Shown here piece by piece: positions 8,031 through 16,960 of a stretch of DNA of 64,000 nucleotides. Source of the stretch: an uncultured Clostridia bacterium (lineage in GTDB: Bacteria > Bacillota > Clostridia > Oscillospirales > Ruminococcaceae); the NCBI GenBank assembly GCA_947631115.1, contig CANRKB010000003.1:89248-153247 (forward strand), written 5' to 3'. A program made the translations under genes and the position numbers. The notes under the pieces are model-generated. The model was given only the letters and a program-made list of their open reading frames with translations, had not been told where the DNA came from and searched no databases. Within the stretch, counting starts at the first letter, position 1. Each line of letters starts with the position of its first letter.

Positions 8031-8678
8031 ATGACTTTTTCGGAAAAACAGTTGCTTCTTTACGCCATAACCGACAGCTCATACACCGCTATGCCCCTTT
8101 CAGAGCAAGTCGAACGCGCGCTCTTGGGCGGAGCGACAATTATCCAGCTACGCGAAAAAAAGCTCGGCGAGGACGGGGTTGTTTCCATAGCAAAAGAGCT
8201 TCTGCCGTTATGTCACAAATACGGAGCGCCGCTAATAATAAACGACGATCCGTTTATCGCACTCAGGAGCGGAGCGGACGGAGTTCACGTCGGACTTTCG
8301 GATATGCCCGTAAAAGAGATACGCGAAAAATTCGGAAAAGAGCTTATTGTCGGAGCGACCGCAAAGACTGTTGAACAGGCAGTTTCAGCAGAACAACAAG
8401 GCGCGGATTATATCGGCGTGGGCGCGGTATTCCCCTCTCCGACAAAGAAAAACGCTGTCAGAATTACTGCACGGCAGCTTAAAGAAATAACATCTTCGGT
8501 AAAGATCCCCGCCGTGGCAATAGGCGGTATAACGGCGCAGAACGCGCTTTCGCTTGCGGGAAGCGACATAAGCGGGATAGCCGTTGTGTCGGCAATTTTC
8601 GGCGCGGAAGACATTGAAGCGTCCGCAAGAGAACTTAACAGAACAGCTTCGGAGATCGTAAATGAACAAAAAAGATGA
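8031..8678 (+). CDS. thiE: Thiamine phosphate synthase
   Basis: The 215-residue product joins hydroxymethylpyrimidine diphosphate and thiazole phosphate to thiamine phosphate in the cytoplasm. Family marks are IQLREKKL, LIINDD, GADGVHVG, IVGATAKT, GADYIGVGAVFPSPTKKNA and the phosphate-binding AIGGIT, all in TIM-barrel order. The ATG at 8031 is chosen because GGGAGG (8016-8021) precedes it by nine bases; an upstream in-frame TTG at 7992 lies almost on the transcription start. It is the first gene of a thiamine operon, and its last 17 bases overlap the DUF3781 gene. Confidence 0.95.
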   Translation: MTFSEKQLLLYAITDSSYTAMPLSEQVERALLGGATIIQLREKKLGEDGVVSIAKELLPLCHKYGAPLIINDDPFIALRSGADGVHVGLSDMPVKEIREKFGKELIVGATAKTVEQAVSAEQQGADYIGVGAVFPSPTKKNAVRITARQLKEITSSVKIPAVAIGGITAQNALSLAGSDISGIAVVSAIFGAEDIEASARELNRTASEIVNEQKR

Positions 8679-8901
8679 TTTTATCGTTCTTGATAAGTTA
8701 CATACAACAAAACTCGGCGAAGAACATATCGGAAAAAATCTTAATTTATCCGAAAATGCAGAACCCGTTGAATATCTGAAAGAGCGAGCGGGAGGCGAAA
8801 TATCGCGGGTCGGAAAGAATTTCTATTTTTCTGCAGAAAACGTTTTGATAACGATAAACGCGGGAAGTTCAACATTAATTACTGCTCACAGGCAAAAATA
8901 A
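8662..8901 (+). CDS. DUF3781-like small protein inside the thi operon
   Basis: This 79-residue protein contains [28 protein letters not shown] and [14 protein letters not shown]. These match what I recall of the DUF3781 family (short proteins with a GKNxYF and an ITINxxSxTIITAH block). Its start overlaps the end of thiE by 17 bp and thiD follows within about 30 bp, so it is expressed with thiamine genes. No enzymatic residues are obvious, and a thiamine role is suggested only by position. Confidence 0.7.
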   Translation: MNKKDDFIVLDKLHTTKLGEEHIGKNLNLSENAEPVEYLKERAGGEISRVGKNFYFSAENVLITINAGSSTLITAHRQK

Positions 8902-8932
8902 TATTAAAAATTTGTCAAAGGAAATGGATCTT

Positions 8933-9733
8933 ATGGGAGTAAAAATATGTCTTACTATAGCAGGCTCGGACTGTTCGGGCGGCGCAGGGATACAGGCGGA
9001 TCTTAAGACCTTTGCGGCACACGGGTGTTACGGAGCGAGCGTTATAACTTCTGTTGTGGCTGAAAATACCTCGAAAGTCATTTCCGTTTATAATGTTCCG
9101 GCTGATGAAGTCAGAAAGCAGATAGACGCGGTTTTCGAGGATATGCGGGTAGACGCGGTAAAGCTCGGAATGATACCGAATGTTGACGTGATCGAAGCTG
9201 TCGCGGAAAGGCTGAAATTTTACAGACCGCCTTTTGTTGTGTGCGATCCCGTGTTTGAAGCGACAAGCGGCGGAGCGCTAAGCGCAGAGGGCGCGACAAA
9301 GGCTTATGAGGAACATATCTTCCCCGTCGCGAATCTTATAACGCCGAACATTCCCGAAGCGGAGGCTTTTACTGGAATGAATATAGAAAGCGTTTCGGAT
9401 ATGTGTGCGGCGGCAAAATGGCTTTGCTCTATGGGAGCGAAAGCGGTTTTATTAAAAGGCGGTCATCTAAAATCGTCCGAAGCGGAAGACGTTCTTTTTG
9501 ACGGGAAAGAGACAGTTCTTATAAAACAGAAAATGATAAACTCGCAGAACACCCACGGAACGGGTTGTACGCTGTCTTCGGCAATTGCGGCGGGTATGGC
9601 AAAAGGCTTTACGCTAAAAGAAGCCGCCATTTCCGCAAAGGATTATATAACTAAGGCAATTGAAAATTCATATGTTGTCGGAAAAGGACACAGTCCCGTA
9701 AATCATTTTTACGCTTATTGGGATAAACTATAA
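8933..9733 (+). CDS. thiD: Hydroxymethylpyrimidine (phosphate) kinase
   Basis: The 266-residue ribokinase-fold enzyme phosphorylates HMP and HMP-phosphate for thiamine synthesis. Visible motifs: [20 protein letters not shown] (substrate binding), [51 protein letters not shown], and the anion-hole/catalytic [18 protein letters not shown] at 8912 and ATG at 8924 are also in frame, but AAAGGA at about 8917-8922 is ten bases from the ATG at 8933, which also matches the usual family length. The gene lies between DUF3781 and thiC in one operon. Confidence 0.93.
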   Translation: MGVKICLTIAGSDCSGGAGIQADLKTFAAHGCYGASVITSVVAENTSKVISVYNVPADEVRKQIDAVFEDMRVDAVKLGMIPNVDVIEAVAERLKFYRPPFVVCDPVFEATSGGALSAEGATKAYEEHIFPVANLITPNIPEAEAFTGMNIESVSDMCAAAKWLCSMGAKAVLLKGGHLKSSEAEDVLFDGKETVLIKQKMINSQNTHGTGCTLSSAIAAGMAKGFTLKEAAISAKDYITKAIENSYVVGKGHSPVNHFYAYWDKL

Positions 9734-9751
9734 ATCAAAGGAGATAAAGCT

Positions 9752-11065
9752 ATGAGAGATTACAAAACACAGATGGAAGCGGCAAAGAAAGGGATTATAA
9801 CCCCCGAAATGAAAACTGTCGCGGAGAAAGAATATTGGGACGCCGAGAAAATTCGCGAAAAAGTCGCGACGGGAGAGATCGCCATTCCCGCGAACACAAA
9901 TCATAAGTCGCTTTCCGCAGAGGGCATTGGCGGCGGGCTTCGCACAAAAATAAACGTAAACTTAGGCATTTCGGGCGACGCGAAGGACTACGACCTTGAA
10001 ATGCAGAAGGTCGATATGTCCATAAAGTTCGGCGCAGAGGCAATTATGGATCTGTCGAACTATGGAAAAACAAACACTTTCCGCAGGGAGCTTATAGCTA
10101 AATCGCCCGCAATGATAGGCACCGTGCCTATGTATGACGCGATAGGTTATCTTGACAAAGACCTGCTCGAAATAAAAGCGGAGGATTTTCTTAAAGTCGT
10201 AAAAGCTCACGCCGAAGAGGGCGTTGACTTTATGACAATTCACGCGGGCATAAATCGCAGAGCCATTGAAGCTTTCAGGCGCGACCCGCGCAAGATGAAC
10301 ATTGTTTCAAGAGGCGGCTCGCTCTTGTTTGCCTGGATGATGATGACGGGAAATGAAAATCCGTTTTATGAGTTTTACGACGATGTGCTTGATATACTGC
10401 GCGAATATGACGTTACTATTTCGCTCGGCGACGCTCTGCGCCCCGGCTGTATAGACGACAGCACCGACGGCGGACAGATAGCGGAGCTTATAGAGCTTGG
10501 CGCGCTGACCGAAAGAGCATGGGCAAAGGACGTTCAAGTTATGGTCGAGGGTCCGGGGCATATGGCGATGAATGAGATCGCGGCAAATATGCAAATAGAA
10601 AAGCGCATTTGCCACAACGCGCCGTTTTATGTTTTAGGTCCGCTTGTTACGGACATTTTCCCGGGGTACGATCATATAACTTCCGCGATAGGCGGGGCAA
10701 TTGCCGCGGTGAGCGGAGCGGACTTTTTGTGTTATGTAACTCCCGCAGAGCATTTAAGACTGCCCGATCTGTCGGACGTTAAAGAGGGGATAATTGCTTC
10801 TAAGATAGCGGCTCATGCGGCGGATATTGCAAAGGGCGTTCCGCACGCAAGAGATAAGGACAATGAAATGGCGGCTGCGCGCCACGCGGTCGATTGGGAT
10901 AAGATGTTTGAGATATGCGCAGATCCCGAAAAGGCAAGAGCGTATTTTGAGAGCTGCCCGCCCGCCGACAGGCACACCTGCTCGATGTGTGGAAAGATGT
11001 GCGCGGTAAGGACAACGAATATGATACTTGAGGGTAAGGAAGTAAAGTTCTGCTCGGAAAAGTAA
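9752..11065 (+). CDS. thiC: Phosphomethylpyrimidine synthase
   Basis: The 437-residue radical-SAM enzyme converts aminoimidazole ribotide to HMP phosphate. The N-terminal [80 protein letters not shown] and [11 protein letters not shown] are all family blocks. The C-terminal [4Fe-4S] site reads CSMCGKMC, i.e. CxxCxxxC, one residue shorter than the CxxCx4C of E. coli ThiC; this form is usual in clostridial ThiC. AAAGGAG is well placed before the ATG. It is the last gene of the thi operon; thiG/H/S are absent, so the thiazole must come from elsewhere. Confidence 0.96.
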   Translation: MRDYKTQMEAAKKGIITPEMKTVAEKEYWDAEKIREKVATGEIAIPANTNHKSLSAEGIGGGLRTKINVNLGISGDAKDYDLEMQKVDMSIKFGAEAIMDLSNYGKTNTFRRELIAKSPAMIGTVPMYDAIGYLDKDLLEIKAEDFLKVVKAHAEEGVDFMTIHAGINRRAIEAFRRDPRKMNIVSRGGSLLFAWMMMTGNENPFYEFYDDVLDILREYDVTISLGDALRPGCIDDSTDGGQIAELIELGALTERAWAKDVQVMVEGPGHMAMNEIAANMQIEKRICHNAPFYVLGPLVTDIFPGYDHITSAIGGAIAAVSGADFLCYVTPAEHLRLPDLSDVKEGIIASKIAAHAADIAKGVPHARDKDNEMAAARHAVDWDKMFEICADPEKARAYFESCPPADRHTCSMCGKMCAVRTTNMILEGKEVKFCSEK

Positions 11066-11084
11066 TCATTCGGTCGGCTAGAAG

Positions 11085-11304
11085 TTTTTTTGAGCGGCGA
11101 AGCACTTTAAATTTAAAGCCACCAAACAGGCGGCGCACGAAAGTTTTTTGAAAGGGAGTTTGAGGGAAAACTTTTTTTCAAAAAAGTTTTCCCTCAATAA
11201 CGCTTCAAAAACGCTAAAGGGTGTGGGGAAAACAAGAGTTTTCCCCACATTGAGATTTTCAAAATCATATTTTGAAAATCTCAATCCTAAAAGAGGTTTT
11301 GAGT
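11085..11304 (+). repeat. Family A hairpin element, copy A1
   Basis: This is one of six copies of a modular element. In order: TTTTTGAGCGGC start; a GCGGCGCACGAAAG block; hairpin 1 (arms TTTGAGGGAAAAC and its complement); the constant GCTAAAGGGTG; hairpin 2 with stem GTGGGGAAAA/TTTTCCCCAC and loop CAAGAG; hairpin 3 (TTGAGATTTTCAAAAT and complement); and a TTTTGAGTG end. It starts 20 bp after thiC in sense orientation and fills most of the 344-bp gap before the MATE gene. Open reading frames here are by-products of the palindromes. Confidence 0.85.
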
Positions 11305-11409
11305 GACAAAGAGAGTTTTGGGGGAAATCTGTTATGAACAGGAGATTTTAAAGTTTCCCCGAATTTACCGCTTACCTCTTGTCATTTGAATAAAAATCGG
11401 AGTTAATAC

Positions 11410-12750
11410 ATGAAAGAAAACAGTCTTTTAAGCGGGAAAGTTCTTCCCGCGCTTATAAAATTTTCGCTGCCGATAATGGCGGCGCTTTTCTTGCAGTCGC
11501 TTTACGGCGGCGTAGACCTGCTGATAGTCGGGAAATTCGCGACAACGGCGGACGTTTCGGCGGTGTCTACGGGAAGCACGCTCATGCAGACGGTGACAAT
11601 GGTCATAACAGGACTTACTGTTGGCGTTACAGTACTTGTCGGGCAGAAGATTGGCGCAAAGCGAAAAGACGACGCGGGAAAGGTTATCGGCGCGGGAATT
11701 GTGTTGTTCCTGATTTTGGGAATAATATTGTCGATTATTCTCATTTGCTGCACCAACGGGCTTGCAACAGTCTTGCAAGCGCCCGAAGAAGCATACTCAA
11801 AGACCTGCGATTATATCCGTGTGTGCGGGATAGGAACGGTTTTTATTGTTTTCTACAACCTGATCGGCGCGATTTTCAGAGGAATAGGCGACTCGAAAAC
11901 TCCGCTTTTTACCGTGCTTATCGCGTGCGTATGCAACATAATCGGAGACCTTGTTTTCGCGGCGTGGCTTGGTTTCGGAGCTATGGGAACGGCAATTGCG
12001 ACGGTCATTTCTCAGGCAATAAGCGTTGTTGTGTCTGTTATTATCCTTAAAAACAGAAAGCTCCCGTTTGAATTTCACAAGAATTACATACGCTTTGACG
12101 GGTTTATCGGTAAAATTTTAAAGCTCGGTTTTCCTATTGCATTACAGGAATTTCTGGTAGGCATTTCGTTTTTGGTGATAATGATGATAGTAAACGCAAT
12201 AAACGTAAACGCTTCGGCGGGAGTTGGGATAGCCGAAAAGGTCTGCTCGTTTATAATGCTTGTGCCGTCGGCATTCTCCCAGGCAATTTCGGCGTTTGTC
12301 GCGCAGAACATAGGCGCGGGCTATCGCGACAGAGCCGATTCTTCGCTGAAATACGGAATAGTGACCTCGCTTTGTATAGCGATAGTTATTGCGGCGCTGG
12401 CGTTTTTCAGAGGAGACCTGCTGGCGGGGATATTCTCAAATGACGGGATAGTAATTGCAAACGCGCATGAATATCTCAAAGCTTATGCAATCGACGTGTT
12501 GCAGACGTCAGTTCTGTTCTGCTTTATCGGCTATTACAACGGCTGCGGGAACACGCTGTTTGTTATGATACAGGGCTTGGTCGGGGCTGTAGCGGTGAGA
12601 ATACCGGTGGTTTTTCTTATGAGCAGGATACCCGACGTTTCGCTGTTTCTGATAGGTCTAAGCACGCCGATAGCTTCATTCGTTCAGATAATACTTTGCC
12701 TTGTCTTTATGACACATGTTAAAAGGAAAGCAAGGGGGAAAACCTTTTGA
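11410..12750 (+). CDS. MATE-family efflux transporter
   Basis: This 446-residue integral membrane protein has about 12 hydrophobic spans and is an antiporter for drugs or organic cations driven by Na+ or H+. Typical features are the N-terminal LPALIKFSLPIMAALFLQSLYGGVD, the conserved Asp in the first span region, SVVSVI, and the mirrored second half beginning GKILKLGFPIALQEFL with QNIGAGYRDRA. The C-terminus is unusual at DNA level: the last codons (KRKARGKTF-stop) lie inside a strong GC-rich hairpin at 12731-12767. The substrate cannot be predicted. Confidence 0.93.
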   Translation: MKENSLLSGKVLPALIKFSLPIMAALFLQSLYGGVDLLIVGKFATTADVSAVSTGSTLMQTVTMVITGLTVGVTVLVGQKIGAKRKDDAGKVIGAGIVLFLILGIILSIILICCTNGLATVLQAPEEAYSKTCDYIRVCGIGTVFIVFYNLIGAIFRGIGDSKTPLFTVLIACVCNIIGDLVFAAWLGFGAMGTAIATVISQAISVVVSVIILKNRKLPFEFHKNYIRFDGFIGKILKLGFPIALQEFLVGISFLVIMMIVNAINVNASAGVGIAEKVCSFIMLVPSAFSQAISAFVAQNIGAGYRDRADSSLKYGIVTSLCIAIVIAALAFFRGDLLAGIFSNDGIVIANAHEYLKAYAIDVLQTSVLFCFIGYYNGCGNTLFVMIQGLVGAVAVRIPVVFLMSRIPDVSLFLIGLSTPIASFVQIILCLVFMTHVKRKARGKTF

Positions 12751-12767
12751 AAAAGGTTTCCCCCTTG
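12731..12767. terminator. Hairpin overlapping the MATE stop codon
   Basis: Arms CAAGGGGGAAAACC and GGTTTCCCCCTTG enclose the stop codon of the MATE gene at 12748-12750. The style (G-run, A-run, complement) matches hairpin 1 of the family A elements, and copy A2 begins about 95 bp downstream. The intervening 12768-12859 holds degenerate GTAAG-type heptamers and a short GCCGCCGC/GCGGCGG palindrome, but no gene. Confidence 0.6.
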
Positions 12768-12859
12768 AACCCCCTTTCCAAAACTTTTACTTGCCGCCGC
12801 TTGCGCGGCGGACGATAGCCGAACAGCGCTTACGTTTAGAAGTAAGTGGTAAGAAGCTG

Positions 12860-13103
12860 TTTTGAGCGGCGGACAACGTTTTATATCCAGACCGCCAAAC
12901 GGGCGGCGCACGAAAGTTTTTTGAAAAGGGAGTCCAGAGGGGAAAAATTTTTTTCAAAAAATTTTTCCCCTCTGGTCGCGGCGTAAGCCGCGAAACGGCG
13001 CTAGCAAGGCGCTAAAGGGTGCGGGGAAAACAAGAGTTTTCCCCGCATTGCCGTTTCAAATGCTTGCATTTGAAACGGCAATCCTACAAAGATGTTTTGA
13101 GCG
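12860..13103 (+). repeat. Family A hairpin element, copy A2
   Basis: It has the same module order as A1: TTTTGAGCGGC, GGCGGCGCACGAAAG, hairpin 1 (CCAGAGGGGAAAAAT and complement), GGCGCTAAAGGGTGC, hairpin 2 (CGGGGAAAA-CAAGAG-TTTTCCCCG), hairpin 3 (TTGCCGTTTCAAATGC and complement), CTACAAAGATG and TTTTGAGCG. It is sense-oriented downstream of the MATE gene. A further shared block GAGCGTGAAATCAAATGCTC at 13136-13155 occurs at the same place in A3 and A4, so the full unit may run to about 13160. Confidence 0.87.
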
Positions 13104-13160
13104 TTGAGCAACCTTAAAAATGAATCATACAATAGAGCGTGAAATCAAATGCTCTTATGG

Positions 13161-13213
13161 AAAAAAGAGGTAAGAAAAAAGACCGACAGCCTTTCAATTC
13201 TTACCTCGTTTTT
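13161..13213. terminator. Convergent bidirectional terminator
   Basis: Arms GAGGTAAGAA (13167-13176) and TTCTTACCTC (13198-13207) are flanked by AAAAAA on the left and GTTTTT on the right. It sits between the plus-strand MATE/A2 region and the minus-strand gene ending at 13240. Confidence 0.75.
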
Positions 13214-13239
13214 GCTTCTTAAAATTTCCCCCAAATCTT

Positions 13240-14265
13240 TTAATCGTCAATTATTTCCTGTACAATATACTCGCCGTTTGCGTTTTTGCCTGCAAAGCCG
13301 AAATTGATATGTTCCTGTTCGGTTAGTTCAAGGTCTGCAAGGTCGTTTTCCGAGATGAAAATTATGATGCCTTTGCGGTCGGTATACGTTAATTCCCGAA
13401 GCTCAAGCGGAATGTTTTTGGCTTTAAGTTCGGACAAGGTATTTTCAAAAACGGCTTCACGCGAAGACTTTATGGCATTATCTATTTCATCATACAGGCT
13501 TTGAAGGACTTTTTCTCCTGCCTCAGCGTCGGCTTCAAGTTTTTCTCTGTCAAACTTCCCGTCCGTTATATAATCCCCTAATGATTTTAATGTTTCCATA
13601 ACTGTCTCGCCGTTATCTACATAAGTGTTTAATATCTCCGTTTCATCTCCCGATGTAAGATGTTGAGCTTCTTCCAGCTCCATTACATAGTCGTATGTTT
13701 TCACGAACTCGCGGAGTTTCTCAATTTTTACACTGAGTTCGGATAGTTCGTTGAATATTTCACTTATCGTCCTGCCGTTGTAAACATAATCATTGCTGTA
13801 TCCTGTCAGCAATGACACCGCGAAAATGCTGCCGTCGTCATATTTATCGAACGCGTTTTTTAACTCATACGACACAGGCTTTCCGTGCCATAATGTCATA
13901 CATACGCTTTCGGAAATGCTTACACCGCCGGTACTGCTCTGCGACCAGATAACATTTTCGGGTATTTTGGGTGTTTCGGGTGTGCTTGACAATGAGTTAT
14001 CGTTTGACAATTGAGAGTTGTCGGAAGCGGTGTTGTTTAAATTTTGGTTAGCGTCGGGCGTTGAAACAACGGGCGCGGTATCGTTTGTAACGGAATTTTT
14101 CCGATCAAGAACATTCGCTCCCACAACTGCCGCCGCGGCAACACAGCAGGTCACAGACCCCGCCGAAGCTATTTTAACGGCTGTCGTTCTTTTTCGCCTT
14201 TGCTCGGTAAAGTATTCATCTCTGCGTTTAAGCAGGCTTGTTGTCATTTCTTCAGATGTCTTCAT
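13240..14265 (-). CDS. Membrane-anchored partner of the ECF sigma factor (anti-sigma-like)
   Basis: This 341-residue protein has a charged N-terminus (about 1-26, KRRDEYFTEQRRKR), one membrane span at about 28-50 and a long extracytoplasmic part. It starts with an Asn/Ser-rich linker (about 55-90), and the rest is rich in acidic helices (KLREFVKTYDYVMELEEAQ, KLEADAEAGEKVLQSLYDEID). The gene overlaps the sigma-factor gene by 14 bp and follows it in the same direction, the usual place of an anti-sigma or effector membrane protein. The cytoplasmic part is short and has no visible zinc anti-sigma motif, so the role is inferred mainly from position. Confidence 0.55.
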   Translation of the reverse strand: MKTSEEMTTSLLKRRDEYFTEQRRKRTTAVKIASAGSVTCCVAAAAVVGANVLDRKNSVTNDTAPVVSTPDANQNLNNTASDNSQLSNDNSLSSTPETPKIPENVIWSQSSTGGVSISESVCMTLWHGKPVSYELKNAFDKYDDGSIFAVSLLTGYSNDYVYNGRTISEIFNELSELSVKIEKLREFVKTYDYVMELEEAQHLTSGDETEILNTYVDNGETVMETLKSLGDYITDGKFDREKLEADAEAGEKVLQSLYDEIDNAIKSSREAVFENTLSELKAKNIPLELRELTYTDRKGIIIFISENDLADLELTEQEHINFGFAGKNANGEYIVQEIIDD

Positions 14266-14809
14266 AAATAAAACCCTCCTTTGTGAGAATGTTTTTGAGA
14301 GAAAGTTTTGCGTGATACAAAAGGTCGGTTATCTGGCGCGGGGATTTTTTCATTATCCTTGCGGCGTCTTTGTTGGAAAGTCCCTCAAAGTAGATGAGCC
14401 ACAAGATCTGCCTGTAATCGGGCTTGAGCTTTGAAAGCGCTTTATGAACCGTTATCTTGCGCTCTTCTTTGATGTACGACTGTTCAAGGCACTGTCCGTC
14501 ATAAATGTAGTTTTCCATATCGTCGATAGGCGTGTTTAAAAGTTTTGAGTTGTGCCTTATATAATCGACAGCAACGTTTCTGCCTATTGCATACAGCCAT
14601 GTTTTAAAGCCGCACTTCCCCGAAAACCTCGGCTTTTTGGTTATCAGCCTGAAAAAGGTATCCTCGGCAAGCTCCTCGGCGGTGCAGAAATTATTTACAA
14701 ATGTGTTGATATAAAGAATAAGACCGTCCTTGTACGTTTCAACTATTTCCGAAAGCCCGTTGTCGTCGCCGTCAAGGTAACGGCGGTAGCTACTTTCACC
14801 GTTATCCAT
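14252..14809 (-). CDS. ECF-type RNA polymerase sigma factor
   Basis: The 185-residue protein has sigma-70 region 2 at about residues 10-85 (FVNNFCTAEELAEDTFFRLI, FKTWLYAIGRNVAVDYIRH) and region 4 at about 115-175 (ALSKLKPDYRQILWLIYFEGLSNKDAARIMKKSPRQITDLLYHAK). It should direct RNA polymerase to a small regulon, probably including its own operon with the membrane partner gene downstream. No -35 AAC-type autoregulatory promoter was convincing in the gap upstream, which is largely occupied by family A copy A3. Confidence 0.92.
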   Translation of the reverse strand: MDNGESSYRRYLDGDDNGLSEIVETYKDGLILYINTFVNNFCTAEELAEDTFFRLITKKPRFSGKCGFKTWLYAIGRNVAVDYIRHNSKLLNTPIDDMENYIYDGQCLEQSYIKEERKITVHKALSKLKPDYRQILWLIYFEGLSNKDAARIMKKSPRQITDLLYHAKLSLKNILTKEGFIYEDI

Positions 14810-14910
14810 TCTGACGCTCCTTTCCGCATTTTTTTCTCTTCAATTGTTAGTCGTGTGGGGCGGGTAATTATCGCAGCCGAAAGTTAGATTTTTAATAGAC
14901 CGAAATTTGT

Positions 14911-15128
14911 TTTGAGCGGCAAATTGTTTTAAATTTAAAACCGCCAAACTGGCGGCGCACAAAAGTTTTTTGAAAGGGAGTTTGAGGGAAAACTTTTTTT
15001 CAAAAAAGTTTTCCCTCAATAACGGCAAAAATGCGCTAAAGGGTGTGGGGAAAACAAGAGTTTTCCCCACATTTCCGTTTTAAAAACCGTGTTTTTAAAA
15101 CGGAAATCTTACAAAGATGTTTTGTGCG
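14911..15128 (+). repeat. Family A hairpin element, copy A3
   Basis: The module order is TTTTGAGCGGC, GGCGGCGCACAAAAG, hairpin 1 (TTTGAGGGAAAAC and complement), GCGCTAAAGGGTG, hairpin 2 (TGGGGAAAA-CAAGAG-TTTTCCCCA), hairpin 3 (TTTCCGTTTTAAAAAC and complement), TACAAAGATG and TTTTGTGCG. It is the only copy not in sense orientation behind a gene: both flanking genes are on the minus strand. The tail block GAGCGTGAAATCAG at about 15155-15168 touches the stop of the radical SAM gene. The gap 14810-15167 holds nothing else. Confidence 0.85.
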
Positions 15129-15167
15129 GGAGAGAGCTTTAAGAAAGAAAAAACTCAGAGCGTGAAA

Positions 15168-16094
15168 TCAGTTGTTCTTATGATAAAAAAATTTCCCCTT
15201 AACTAAATCCGTAATTCCCGTTAAATCAAACAACGGCGTATACTCCTCTTTTGCCGAGCTTTTTTCCTGCATATAGCCGTCAAGCCCCGCCGCTATGACC
15301 GCGTCAAGCGCTTTTTGATATTCAAAGGTCGTTATCCGTCTGTTCAGCATTTTAAAGCGCTCATCGGTCTTAACCAAACCGAAAGGCGTATATTGGCTCA
15401 TAATGCTGAACAGTATATCGCCCTTGAACCGCTCGGCGACTGCGTTTATGACCTGTAAAGAATCCTTGTAAAGGCCGGGCAGAACGAGGTGTCTTACAAC
15501 TGTTCCCCTGATAAGAATATCCCCGTCAAACACGGGTTTTCCAGTCTGCCGCACCATTTCCGATATGGCGTTCATTGCGGTGTTGAAATAATCGGGAGCG
15601 TTTGAGAGCCGCAAAGCTGTTTCATCATCAAAATACTTAACATCGGGAAGATAAATGTCCACAAGCCCGTTTAACGCTCTCAATGTTTCTACTCTCTCAT
15701 ATCCCCCGCTGTTGTATACAACGGGAATTTTAAGCCCGTTTTGCTTAGCCGTTTTAAGCGCCTTTATCATCTGAGGAACAAAATGCGTGGGATTTACGAG
15801 GTTTATATTATGCGCGCCTTTTTGCTGCAGTTCAAGGAAAATCTGCGAAAGGCGGTCGGTCGTTATCTCCGCGCCGAAGTTCTCCGAGCTTATGCCGTAA
15901 TTCTGGCAATAAACGCACTTCATAACACACCCCGAAAAAAACACCGCGCCGCTTCCGTTTGTACCCGAAATGCAGGGTTCTTCCCAGAAATGCAGGTCGG
16001 CGCGAGCCGCTGTGACGGTGTTTGTCATTTTGCAGAAACCGAGCGCGTCTTCGCGATTAGCCTTGCACTTTCTCGGACAAAGATAACATTTCAT
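15168..16094 (-). CDS. PflX-like radical SAM protein
   Basis: This 308-residue radical SAM protein resembles pyruvate formate-lyase activating enzyme (COG1313/PflX type). An N-terminal metal-like block CYLCPRKCKANR (residues 2-13) and GFC precede the radical SAM cluster CVMKCVYCQN (Cys-x3-Cys-x2-Cys). Later blocks VNPTHFVPQ, YNSGGYE and IYLPDVKYFD are typical of the subfamily. The ATG at 16094 is preferred over that at 16109 because GAAAGG lies seven bases before it. Relatives are often called glycyl-radical activase-like, but their substrate is unknown, and no glycyl-radical enzyme gene is nearby. Confidence 0.88.
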   Translation of the reverse strand: MKCYLCPRKCKANREDALGFCKMTNTVTAARADLHFWEEPCISGTNGSGAVFFSGCVMKCVYCQNYGISSENFGAEITTDRLSQIFLELQQKGAHNINLVNPTHFVPQMIKALKTAKQNGLKIPVVYNSGGYERVETLRALNGLVDIYLPDVKYFDDETALRLSNAPDYFNTAMNAISEMVRQTGKPVFDGDILIRGTVVRHLVLPGLYKDSLQVINAVAERFKGDILFSIMSQYTPFGLVKTDERFKMLNRRITTFEYQKALDAVIAAGLDGYMQEKSSAKEEYTPLFDLTGITDLVKGKFFYHKNN

Positions 16095-16115
16095 TTTTAT
16101 GCCTTTCATAAACTA

Positions 16116-16160
16116 AAGCCTGTCCGCATTAAAAATCGTCTTAGCGTACAGGCTTTTTTA
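16116..16160. terminator. Hairpin between kinase and radical SAM genes
   Basis: Arms AAGCCTGT (16116-16123) and ACAGGCTT (16148-16155) enclose a 24-nt loop. The T-run (TTTTTTATTTTT) follows on the plus strand, while the minus-strand side is weaker (TTTAGTTT). The genes around it are minus-strand, so it may end the valS-containing unit inefficiently. Confidence 0.5.
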
Positions 16161-16163
16161 TTT

Positions 16164-16928
16164 TTATAACGTTTCTGAAACGTCCAGCCAAGTAAGCAGA
16201 AATTCCCTCTCATCAGGGCGCTTGAACTTAAGCTGCGCCGCCGCAATAACGGGTATCCACTCTCTTATTTCCTTGCTGTCGGATTTTGTTTTCTCGCAGT
16301 AAAGTTTAAGATACTTTTCCGCACTCTCGGTCTTGTGTTTAAGGCAGAAGCCTATATATGTCCTCGCCGCGTCCGCAAGAGGGTTTCCCTGTTTTGCTTT
16401 CAGCCAGTCAACAACAAACGTTCCGTCCTCGCCGACTATGATGTTTTCGGGAAGAAGCTCTCCGTGACACAAACAGGTTCGATCGGGAAAAGCCGCAAGC
16501 TTTTTCAGAAGCTCATACTTCTTTACTTCCTCTATCATGTCAATCCCCTCTATAGAACGCTTCAGATAATCTTTAAGACGGCTTAATTTCGGAGAACGCA
16601 GAGAGTTTATTTCCGCCTGTATATCCGCCATCATCATAAGATATTCGTCGCGCTTTGCGGGATCTTCGCGGATAAGCGTTTCAAGCGTTTTTCCCTCTTT
16701 AAACTTAGTGACAAGCGTCCATTTTCCGTCTATCTTTCCCGCGTCTATAAGCTCGGGAATCTTTGCATATCCCGTTTCTTCAACTCTCGAATAAGTGAGC
16801 GCCTCATAGAACACAACGCTTTTCGGCTCGTCGGGTTCTTTAAACACCTTTACGCATTTGTCGCCGCATTTGTATATCTGCACTTTCGAGCTTTCGCTTA
16901 TAAGCTCTTTAAGATCTTTTGCTTCCAT
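16164..16928 (-). CDS. APH/choline-kinase-fold phosphotransferase with altered catalytic residue
   Basis: This 254-residue protein has the aminoglycoside phosphotransferase-like kinase fold: VTKFKEGKTLETLI (hinge), CHGELLPENIIV (catalytic loop) and FVVDWLKAKQGNPLADAARTY (metal-binding Asp). The catalytic loop has Glu where the family has Asp (HGD), unlike the paralogue at 55603, which keeps HGD. The gene follows a nucleotidyltransferase gene by 32 bp. Kinase plus nucleotidyltransferase pairs often make an activated sugar or choline, but the substrate is not readable. Activity may be reduced or changed by Asp-to-Glu. Confidence 0.75.
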   Translation of the reverse strand: MEAKDLKELISESSKVQIYKCGDKCVKVFKEPDEPKSVVFYEALTYSRVEETGYAKIPELIDAGKIDGKWTLVTKFKEGKTLETLIREDPAKRDEYLMMMADIQAEINSLRSPKLSRLKDYLKRSIEGIDMIEEVKKYELLKKLAAFPDRTCLCHGELLPENIIVGEDGTFVVDWLKAKQGNPLADAARTYIGFCLKHKTESAEKYLKLYCEKTKSDSKEIREWIPVIAAAQLKFKRPDEREFLLTWLDVSETL

Positions 16929-16960
16929 AGTTTTCCTCCGTATTTTTTCTTAATAGTCGG

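Noticed and set aside
11078..11284. Small ORFs in family A elements (also 14840-15070, 59502-59696 and 40328-40610)
   Set aside because: They arise from the palindromic repeat sequence, vary with it and have no start signals. Similar short proteins annotated in databases would be repeat artefacts.
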